Shown here one piece after another: positions 8,550 to 15,504 of a stretch of 64,000 bases of DNA (position 1 is the first letter of the stretch; each line of letters begins with the position of its first letter). The stretch covers positions 62,001-126,000 of the forward strand of contig CAJUKP010000001.1 of assembly GCA_910587165.1 (NCBI GenBank). Reading direction: 5' to 3'. The translations under genes and the position numbers were made by a program. Origin of the DNA: an uncultured Duncaniella sp. Its GTDB lineage: Bacteria; Bacteroidota; Bacteroidia; Bacteroidales; Muribaculaceae. The notes beneath the pieces are model-generated. The model ran no database searches. It worked only from the letters and a program-made list of their open reading frames with translations, and was not told the DNA's origin.

Positions 8550-10259
8550 ATGAAAAAAGTACTCACAGGCGCGATGGCGCTTCTCTCGGTGGCCGGCGCT
8601 TTCGCCCAGGGCGTTTCACCCGAGATTGTCCCGGACTTCTATCTGCTGAAGATGTCGGACAACGGCAAGTATCTCATCAGCGAGGCCGTCTCCGAACTCA
8701 TGGAGGAATACAACCGCAACAACGCCTCCTACACACCATTCCAGAGCTGCTCACGCGGCCTCGGCAACTCAATGACCGACAACGGCATTATAGTCGGCTC
8801 GATGATCAACGACGTTCCCTTCATCATCAGGAATGAGGTGATGACAATTCCCGCCGGACTCGACGACTACGCATTCTGCAACTTCCACGGCATCACCCCC
8901 GACGCCACCCGTATCTGCGGACTGGTGAACAACATCAAGTCGGGCGGCAGCGACGACGACAACAACCTGATGTATCTCCCCATGTATGTCGATGTCAATG
9001 AAAAGGGAGAGGTATCCGCCCCGGTCATCCTGCCCACACCCACACGCGACTTCGTGAACCTCACCCCCCAGTTCTGCACAGCAGTCTGGATCAGCGATGA
9101 CGGCCACACCATTCTCGGACAGGTGATGGACAATTCAGGCATGATGCCCTATCCTATCGTCTACACCGAGGACAGCGAGGGCAAATGGAGCTATTCACTC
9201 CCCGCGGCCCATCTGCTCAACCCTGACAACATCACCCTCCCGGAATTTCCCACAGAACCCGTGCAGCCCGAACCCGAGAAGTATATGGAATCCGATATGC
9301 TGACAAAGTATCTCGCTGATGTGAAAGCCTGGGAAATGAGCCAGTATGATCCCATGCTCTACCCCAATCCGGTGGACTACATGACCCCCGAGAAGAAACT
9401 CGAATACCTGAAGGCAAGACAGGCCTACGAGACCGAGGCCCTGGCATACAACAGGAAACTGGATGCCTTCTTCAGCGCCCGCACAAGGATCTTCAACTCC
9501 TCGGCACATTTCTTCCAGAACGCCATGGCGATGAGCGCCGACGGTTCCATCGCGGCAGTTGCATCGTTCGAGAGCACAGGCAACGAGCAGAACTCACCCA
9601 AGCGCTTCAACATGATCATATTTGATCTCAAGGCAGGCACATCACGCACAGTGACTTCCGGAAGCAGAGACTTCGTGCCCCACAACATCCTCGCCGACGG
9701 CACCATTGCCGGTTCGTCGACAGCTTCGGGCGATCTCGTGTCAAGAGGCTACCTGCTGAAACCCGGCGCCGACACCTTCACTCCAATCGAGGACTATCTC
9801 GGCGAGATCAATCCGGAGTACAGGAAATGGATGGTTGACAACCTCACATTCAATGCTCCTGTCGGCACGGATGATAACGGAATGACTACCTACGAGGACA
9901 TCATCGTATCCGGCAACATATACGTGAGCAGAGATCTCTCGTGTGTGGCAGGTGGAGTCATGGCCTACGTGTTCCCCGACAGAGACGACCTTTATTTCAC
10001 ATACGTGTTCGACAACCTCACCACAGCGATCGGCGAGATCGGTGCTGACAGCAGCGAGTCGGTCATCAAATCATGGGCCAACGGTGTGATCGAGTTCTCT
10101 GCACCCGTGACCGGTCTCTCCATCGTCGATATGACCGGAAGGACCCTCGTGATGCAGGATAGTGTGGATGGCAGCATCAACACCGGTCTGAACAACGGCG
10201 TCTACGTTGTCAGCTACACCACCGGCAACACCCGCAAGGTTGAGAAGATCATGCTCTGA
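8550..10259 (+). CDS. Secreted protein with type IX-like C-terminal sorting domain
   Basis: Exported protein of 569 residues with no recognised catalytic domain. The ATG at 8550 is preferred over the in-frame ATG at 8496 because it opens a standard signal peptide (MKKVLTGAMALLSVAGAFAQ). The body (residues about 25-480) holds repeated short motifs of the kind ISDDGHTILG, MSADGSIAAV and ILADGTIAG, suggesting a beta-propeller-like or repeat fold. A Pro/Glu-rich linker lies near residues 230-320. The last 70 residues (LSIVDMTGRTLVMQ ... LNNGVYVVSYTTGN) match the type IX sorting-domain pattern of Bacteroidetes. Neighbouring 7168-8454 ends in a comparable domain, so the two may be a secreted pair. 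Function unknown. Confidence 0.85.
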   Translation: MKKVLTGAMALLSVAGAFAQGVSPEIVPDFYLLKMSDNGKYLISEAVSELMEEYNRNNASYTPFQSCSRGLGNSMTDNGIIVGSMINDVPFIIRNEVMTIPAGLDDYAFCNFHGITPDATRICGLVNNIKSGGSDDDNNLMYLPMYVDVNEKGEVSAPVILPTPTRDFVNLTPQFCTAVWISDDGHTILGQVMDNSGMMPYPIVYTEDSEGKWSYSLPAAHLLNPDNITLPEFPTEPVQPEPEKYMESDMLTKYLADVKAWEMSQYDPMLYPNPVDYMTPEKKLEYLKARQAYETEALAYNRKLDAFFSARTRIFNSSAHFFQNAMAMSADGSIAAVASFESTGNEQNSPKRFNMIIFDLKAGTSRTVTSGSRDFVPHNILADGTIAGSSTASGDLVSRGYLLKPGADTFTPIEDYLGEINPEYRKWMVDNLTFNAPVGTDDNGMTTYEDIIVSGNIYVSRDLSCVAGGVMAYVFPDRDDLYFTYVFDNLTTAIGEIGADSSESVIKSWANGVIEFSAPVTGLSIVDMTGRTLVMQDSVDGSINTGLNNGVYVVSYTTGNTRKVEKIML

Positions 10260-10285
10260 TACTCCTCCTGACTAAGTTAGTCCCC

Positions 10286-10430
10286 GGTCAGGACAAGGAT
10301 ACAAATGGACAAAAGTCCGGAAGAAACAAAAGAGTTTTGGATTCAGATTCATCAATCTGATTATATCTGAAAAAATAAAAAATCTTTTGTTTCTTCCGGA
10401 CTTTTGTCCATTTGTATCCTTGTCCTGACC
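10286..10430. mobile_element. ORF-less 145-bp palindromic element (MITE-like)
   Basis: The arms at 10286-10333 and 10383-10430 are perfect 48-bp inverted copies of each other, around a 49-bp AT-rich loop that itself contains a small hairpin (CAGATT / AATCTG). Inside each arm is GGATACAAATGGACA followed by AAGAAACA, which closely matches the ends flanking the GxxExxY gene at about 46.1-46.5 kb. No ORF is present and no clear target-site duplication is visible. It sits between the secreted-protein gene and the phosphatase gene and may also end transcription. Confidence 0.75.
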
Positions 10431-10487
10431 GATAGTTTTATTTCATAAAAAATCAAAAACAGAGGGGATATTACAATTCAAAATCTC

Positions 10488-10495
10488 TATCTTTG
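10488..10495 (+). promoter_or_regulatory. Candidate -7 element (TATCTTTG) for the phosphatase-cdd operon
   Basis: Exact TAnnTTTG match 25 bp before the ATG at 10521. A TTTG at -33 is not evident. Its position just outside the palindromic element suggests transcription starts afresh here. Confidence 0.6.
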
Positions 10496-10520
10496 CCAAT
10501 AGAAACAAAACAGGACAGAT

Positions 10521-11021
10521 ATGCCAGCTTCAGTACCACCATCCACCGGCTCATCCAAGCCAAGAGTGCTTTTCGTGTGTCTCGGCAATATATGCCGCTC
10601 CCCTGCAGCCGAGGGTATCATGCGCTCTCTGGCGGGAGACAGCCTGACAATCGACTCGGCCGGAACCGGACGCTACCACATAGGCCAGCTCCCCGACAAC
10701 CGTATGCGCATCCATGCCCGCCGCCGCGGAGTGGAACTCACACACCGGTGCCGGCAGGTGACTGAATCCGATTTCGATGATTTCGATCTCATAATAGGCA
10801 TGGATGACTCGAATCTGGCCAACCTTCGCCGCATCGCGCCCACACCCGAAGCCGCTGAAAAGATCCACGGCATGGCCGAATATTTCAATCCGTCCACACG
10901 ATGGGACCATGTCCCCGATCCATACTATGAGGGATCAGAAGGCTTCGAACTTGTGCTCGATCTCCTCGATGAAGGTTGCAGAAACCTGCTTGACAAACTC
11001 AAAAAACACTCATATCAATGA
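10521..11021 (+). CDS. Low-molecular-weight protein-tyrosine phosphatase
   Basis: Cytoplasmic LMW-PTP, 166 residues, close to the family's usual 150-160. The P-loop signature is CLGNICRS with nucleophile Cys20 and Arg26, and the general-acid Asp is in VPDPYYEG near residue 132. The first 13 residues (SVPPSTGSSKPR) are an extension over most relatives, so a later start cannot be excluded, though no other ATG fits. The enzyme removes phosphate from phosphotyrosine; many bacterial members act on tyrosine kinases of capsule export, but none is seen nearby. It overlaps the next gene by 4 bp (ATGA), showing translational coupling. Confidence 0.93.
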   Translation: MPASVPPSTGSSKPRVLFVCLGNICRSPAAEGIMRSLAGDSLTIDSAGTGRYHIGQLPDNRMRIHARRRGVELTHRCRQVTESDFDDFDLIIGMDDSNLANLRRIAPTPEAAEKIHGMAEYFNPSTRWDHVPDPYYEGSEGFELVLDLLDEGCRNLLDKLKKHSYQ

Positions 11022-11491
11022 AAAACCGCCCCATCACCATTCCCCTCGTTGAATGCTCGTATGACGAGCTCTCCGACCGTGAGAAAGAACTTGTCGATCT
11101 CTCGCGCCGCGCCTACCGCCGCGCATACGCTCCTTACAGCCATTTCCATGTCGGGGCGGCCATATTGCTCGACAACGGCGAGATCGTGACCGGATCAAAT
11201 CAGGAAAACGCCGCCTATCCCTCCGGCATCTGCGCCGAGCGGACCGCTGCATTCTATGCCCACTCGACATGGCCTGACGCACGTTTCGTCACAATAGCGA
11301 TATCGGCCCAGGGCACCGACGGACTCGAGATAGCCGACCCGGTGGCACCATGCGGCGCCTGCCGTCAGGTTCTTCTCGAATATGAGAAACTCGCGGGCCA
11401 TGACGTGAAGGTGCTCCTCGTCGGCCGGAACTGCATCTATGCCCTCCCCTCGGTGCGCTCAACACTTCCCCTCGCGTTCTCGGAGTTCTGA
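11018..11491 (+). CDS. cdd: Cytidine deaminase
   Basis: Converts cytidine and deoxycytidine to uridine and deoxyuridine in pyrimidine salvage, in the cytoplasm. The 157-residue protein has the zinc site of the family: Cys72-Ala-Glu74 (catalytic Glu) and PCGAC with Cys112 and Cys115. The substrate-binding stretch YSHFHVGAAILLDNGEI is typical. It starts inside the stop of the phosphatase gene (ATGA overlap), so the two are co-translated. Single-domain, homotetramer-type length. Confidence 0.95.
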   Translation: MKNRPITIPLVECSYDELSDREKELVDLSRRAYRRAYAPYSHFHVGAAILLDNGEIVTGSNQENAAYPSGICAERTAAFYAHSTWPDARFVTIAISAQGTDGLEIADPVAPCGACRQVLLEYEKLAGHDVKVLLVGRNCIYALPSVRSTLPLAFSEF

Positions 11492-11552
11492 AAGCTGACG
11501 GCGCAATAATTGTGTGCTTTTCACGTTATATATTAACGAAATAAAGCATACA

Positions 11553-12944
11553 ATGAACCGCATAGCATACCTCTTTCTCCTCCTTCCGCTCCTCCTTGCA
11601 TCGTGCATCGAGGATGGCTTCGACACCTCCCCCTCCGCGCAGCCCCACTTCTCGGTGGACACACTCGATATGGGTATCCATTTCACCGAGCAGCCCACGC
11701 CGACGCGCCGATTCACTGTGCACAACCGTCACGACAAACTCATCTCCATCAGCGACATCTCCATCCGTGAGGCCGGATGCTCCACATTCCGCCTCAACGT
11801 CGACGGATTTTCAGGCACAGAGTTCCACAATGTCGAGATCCGCCCCAACGATTCGATCTTTGTGTTCGTCGAGGCCACTCTCCCTTCAGGTTCCACCCCT
11901 CAGCTCACCGACATCTCCGCCCATCTCGACTTCACCACCAACGGAGTCACCGGCACTGTGGTGCTCTACGCCCGCGGACAGGATGTGGAGCGCCGCCGCG
12001 GAGTCACTGTCAGCGGTGCGGAGAGCTGGGACGCCACCTATCCCTATCAGATCTTCGACTCCCTCGTTGTGGCCCCCGGTGCCACCCTCACACTCCAGCC
12101 CGGCACTTCACTCCACTTCCATGACAAAGCCTATCTGCGTGTCTATGGCAACCTCGTGACCCTCGGCACACCGGAGGCTCCGGTCAACATGGCCGGCGAC
12201 CGCACGGACAATGTCGTTGGCAATATCTCGTTCGACCTCATGGCCTCACAGTGGGAAGGGGTTCACTTCGCTCCCGGAAGCCGGGGCAACACACTGAGCC
12301 ACACAATCATACGCAACACAACGACAGGCATCGTCGCCGACAGCCTCTCGCAAGTATCGTTTGTCAACTGCCGTCTGCGCAATTCAGCCGACTATTCGCT
12401 CGTTGGGCGTTATGCCGACATCTTCCTCTCAGGTACGGAAGTGGCCGAGGCCTCGTCGGGTCTCTTCGCCATGATGGGCGGAAACATCACAGCCGACCAC
12501 TGCACATTCGCAAACTACTACCTCTTCACCGCGTTGCGTGGTCCCTCGCTGCAGTTCTTCCACTTCAACGAGGAGAGCGACAATGGATCGGGAATGCCAT
12601 ATCTCAAAGCCTCGTTCACCAACTCGGTGGTCTACGGCAACGGAATCGACCTATCGGAAGGGGACTTCACAGGCACATCGGTCACCTTCAACCGATGCGC
12701 GCTGAAGAGCGAAGGCACGGACGACGACAACTTCATCAACTGCATCTGGGGCGAGGATCCCATGTATGCCACCGTGCGTGAGGACTACCACTTCGACTAC
12801 CGTCTGCTCGACGGCTCACCACTGGCAGGTGCCGCCGACCCCGCGCTAACTCTCCCTGAATCAGCCACCGACTTCTACGGTGTCCCGCGTATGCCGGCGC
12901 CCACCGTCGGAGCCTATCAGCAGCCCGCGCCACAACCTATGTGA
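11553..12944 (+). CDS. Parallel beta-helix lipoprotein (choice-of-anchor Q-like)
   Basis: Exported lipoprotein of 463 residues; the lipobox LLASC is near residue 15 when translation starts at 11553. An upstream in-frame start at 11514 would add 13 residues before the signal peptide and is less likely. Residues about 30-130 look like an Ig-like or transglutaminase-independent beta domain. From about 150 onward the sequence has repeated short strands with N, G and S turns (ISFVNCRLRNS, ITADHCTF), the pattern of a right-handed parallel beta-helix. The end (DFYGVPRMPAPTVGAYQ) is a hallmark of choice-of-anchor Q / pectate-lyase-like surface proteins. Substrate unknown; no catalytic residues were identified. 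Confidence 0.8.
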   Translation: MNRIAYLFLLLPLLLASCIEDGFDTSPSAQPHFSVDTLDMGIHFTEQPTPTRRFTVHNRHDKLISISDISIREAGCSTFRLNVDGFSGTEFHNVEIRPNDSIFVFVEATLPSGSTPQLTDISAHLDFTTNGVTGTVVLYARGQDVERRRGVTVSGAESWDATYPYQIFDSLVVAPGATLTLQPGTSLHFHDKAYLRVYGNLVTLGTPEAPVNMAGDRTDNVVGNISFDLMASQWEGVHFAPGSRGNTLSHTIIRNTTTGIVADSLSQVSFVNCRLRNSADYSLVGRYADIFLSGTEVAEASSGLFAMMGGNITADHCTFANYYLFTALRGPSLQFFHFNEESDNGSGMPYLKASFTNSVVYGNGIDLSEGDFTGTSVTFNRCALKSEGTDDDNFINCIWGEDPMYATVREDYHFDYRLLDGSPLAGAADPALTLPESATDFYGVPRMPAPTVGAYQQPAPQPM

Positions 12945-12969
12945 GAGCATAAGCTTTTAGACATATATT

Positions 12970-13000
12970 TTTGAAGTCAGACACAATTTTGTTATCTTTG
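12970..13000 (+). promoter_or_regulatory. Bacteroidetes-type promoter (TTTG-N19-TATCTTTG)
   Basis: TTTG at 12970-12973 and TATCTTTG at 12993-13000 with a 19-bp spacer, an excellent match to the sigma-ABfr consensus. It is 26 bp ahead of the ATG at 13027. Confidence 0.8.
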
Positions 13001-13026
13001 CGTAATTTTATTTTTATTACGTCTAT

Positions 13027-14997
13027 ATGTCTGATTACTCTTATATACAGGTAGCTCTCCGCGGAGAGGTCCAGGGCGCGACACGCACCATCTACTCCTA
13101 TCCTGCGGCCGGAGGCACGGTGGATCCCGGGTGGAACACCAATCTCGTCGAGCCGGGAGCTGCCATGAAGCGTTTCCTCAACGCATCGGAGTGTTATGTC
13201 GTGCAGAGCACACCCACCGGACACTACATCTCGCTCATCACACGTGACACCATTCACCCCGACAGAGGATATGCGATGATCTCGCTCCTCATCGACAACT
13301 CATGCTCGCTCACCGGACGCCAGGTGATGGCGGTGTTCAACAATCTCAAGAAATCGCTCATCGAGGAGGAGCGTCACACCGACGAAGCCATAGATGAAGC
13401 CCTTCTGAGTGCCGGAGTGCCCAAGGAGCCCGTCAGAATCGAATCGTGGACCTACCGTCCGCGCGAGGAGGAGCCCGTGGCCGACGCCGCCTACCGCACA
13501 TACATCTCCGTGCAGGAGCTGGAGGCCATCTTCTCATTCCCCGACCAGCCTGACTACGCGGCTTACCGGTGCATCCTCGTCGTCTCGGCCACCACATCGC
13601 TCCGTCCCGGGGCAAAGATGCCACGCATCACAGCCCAGATACGCAAACAATACAATGTGATATGCCACGACGGAGTGACAGCCTCGTCGACGCTCGTCTA
13701 TGACGGCGACCGGATAACTCTCACCTACTCCAAGGAAGGTTTCAAACCCTACACCGAATCGGTGGTGGCAGGCACACCGTCGGCCTACACCAAATATGAC
13801 GGATCGTCGATACTGATCCGCACAGCCGCGCAGACCGGCATCAGATTCGTGCGCCGGATTCCGGTAAGGGTCATATCAAGGAAAGGAGAGCCCCTGAAAG
13901 GATATACAATATCCGTGAACGGACGCTCAATCTCCACAATGGATCCCTATATCGACTTCACCGAGAAGGATCTCACTCCGGGCGAGGATGTCGACATCCA
14001 GGTGGCCTCCAACAACTACCTGCCCCTGAAGCTCAAACGCAAGAGCGAGGATGTGCTCTCGCTGGACCGTCTCGATCTTGAGATGCAACCGCTGGAGCAG
14101 GGAGTGACCCTCAGGCTCGACTTCGGTGACGGCCGCGTGTTCGAGCAGCAGATCACCATCGAGAAGAACACTCCCGAATACAACCGCCTCCATTCCGGCA
14201 ACTTCCATGGCTTCCGGGCCATGAGACAGGTGACCGAAGACAATTCAGAGGTCTACAACGTGGATGTGCGCATCACGAGCCGTCCGGTGGCCCCCAACTT
14301 CGAGACCGCCGAACCACAGGCCGACAAACCGGCCACGGCCCCAAAATTTGAAAATATTTCTGACGATACTGATGAGGACAAGCCCGTGGTGGATCATACT
14401 CTTCCGGTCTCCGACCCCGAGATATCCCCCGATGAGGAGGACGAAGAGGAAAGACACGCTGACCGCACAGGGCGCCGCCGCACCATAGGCATCGCCGTAT
14501 TCCTTGCCGCGGTGGTGCTGGCCATAGTGGCCTGGATATGGTTTGTCCCGCAAGGCGACAACGGTCCGGCCGAGACTGACCCGATCCTCTCGGAGAACAC
14601 AGACACAGCTACAGTGAAGGGCGCCGCACCGGTCGCTCCCATGACACCTGAGGAGCAGGCCGACGCCGACTATCTGAACTCGTCGGCCGCATGGCAGCTT
14701 GATAAGCTCAAGAGCCCCATGGGCCTGAGTCTGGCCAAGGCCATCACCGAGGGTGACCTCAACGCTTTCGCCTCCAACGACTACTTCGCCGTGACCGGAC
14801 GCTGCTCCAACGCCCAGGCCATCGAGGCCGTCGAGATGGCCTGGAAAGCCATCGGCTCGCCCAACGAGTCGGGCAATGCCCGCCGTATGCGCAACAGCGT
14901 CAAGCAAGGATCGGTGAATCTCCGCGAACTTGTCAACTCAATGGCCAAGGTGCGCCCCTCCGAGAAGGAAAACTCCGCGCCACGACCGAAAAAATAA
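13027..14997 (+). CDS. Large unknown protein with one internal membrane segment
   Basis: Not recognised with confidence. The 656-residue product has no signal peptide. The N-terminal 200 residues form a globular domain (starting SDYSYIQVALRGEVQGATRT). Residues about 280-400 hold beta-rich repeats such as RIPVRVISRKGEPLKGYTISVNG and DVDIQVASNNYLPL, reminiscent of PEGA or carboxypeptidase-regulatory-like folds. A charged linker (about 430-485, many D and E) leads to one hydrophobic segment (about 487-508, TIGIAVFLAAVVLAIVAWIW) and a helical tail of about 130 residues. This suggests an N-in cytoplasmic protein anchored by one helix with the C-terminus outside. It has its own strong promoter. SufE follows after 21 bp, so the two may be co-transcribed. 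Confidence 0.75.
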   Translation: MSDYSYIQVALRGEVQGATRTIYSYPAAGGTVDPGWNTNLVEPGAAMKRFLNASECYVVQSTPTGHYISLITRDTIHPDRGYAMISLLIDNSCSLTGRQVMAVFNNLKKSLIEEERHTDEAIDEALLSAGVPKEPVRIESWTYRPREEEPVADAAYRTYISVQELEAIFSFPDQPDYAAYRCILVVSATTSLRPGAKMPRITAQIRKQYNVICHDGVTASSTLVYDGDRITLTYSKEGFKPYTESVVAGTPSAYTKYDGSSILIRTAAQTGIRFVRRIPVRVISRKGEPLKGYTISVNGRSISTMDPYIDFTEKDLTPGEDVDIQVASNNYLPLKLKRKSEDVLSLDRLDLEMQPLEQGVTLRLDFGDGRVFEQQITIEKNTPEYNRLHSGNFHGFRAMRQVTEDNSEVYNVDVRITSRPVAPNFETAEPQADKPATAPKFENISDDTDEDKPVVDHTLPVSDPEISPDEEDEEERHADRTGRRRTIGIAVFLAAVVLAIVAWIWFVPQGDNGPAETDPILSENTDTATVKGAAPVAPMTPEEQADADYLNSSAAWQLDKLKSPMGLSLAKAITEGDLNAFASNDYFAVTGRCSNAQAIEAVEMAWKAIGSPNESGNARRMRNSVKQGSVNLRELVNSMAKVRPSEKENSAPRPKK

Positions 14998-15018
14998 TGA
15001 CCACGCCAAGATATAACT

Positions 15019-15450
15019 ATGACTATCAACGATACACAGAATGAAATAGTCGAGGAATTCTCACAACTTGACGACTGGATGGACCGCTACGGCCTAATCA
15101 TCGACCTCGGCAACACACTCCCTCCCATCGACGAGAAATACCGTACACCCGAGCATCTCATCGAGGGATGCCAGAGCCGGGTGTGGCTCAATGCCGAACT
15201 CACCCCGGAAGGGAAGGTGCACTACACCGCCGACTCCGACGCCATAATAGTCAAAGGAATCATCTCGCTGCTCATCAAGGTGCTGAACGACCATACACCG
15301 GACGAGATACTCGCCTCCGACCTCCATTTCATCAACGATATCGGACTGTCGGAACACCTCTCGCCGACACGTTCCAACGGTCTGCTCGCCATGGTGAAAC
15401 AGATGAGGCTGTATGCGCTGGCCTTCAAGGCCCGTCAGGACGCGCAGTAA
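15019..15450 (+). CDS. sufE: SufE-family cysteine desulfurase activator
   Basis: Iron-sulfur assembly protein that accepts persulfide sulfur from SufS and passes it to the scaffold. The 143-residue sequence has the family core LGNTLPPIDEKYR ... HLIEGCQSRVWL, with the acceptor Cys at residue 51, the same number as E. coli SufE Cys51. Family length is normal. The other suf genes are not in this window, so it is physically apart from its partners, which is common in Bacteroidetes. It lies 21 bp after the membrane-anchored unknown protein and 54 bp before the SNF2 gene. Confidence 0.93.
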   Translation: MTINDTQNEIVEEFSQLDDWMDRYGLIIDLGNTLPPIDEKYRTPEHLIEGCQSRVWLNAELTPEGKVHYTADSDAIIVKGIISLLIKVLNDHTPDEILASDLHFINDIGLSEHLSPTRSNGLLAMVKQMRLYALAFKARQDAQ

Positions 15451-15504
15451 GAGCGACCGGCCACCTCACCTCACACTCAACCATACCATCGTCAACGTTT
15501 CATC

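Noticed and set aside
10280..10440. Target-site duplication of the palindromic element
   Set aside because: Bases immediately outside the two arms (CCC and GAT) do not match; no duplication can be claimed.
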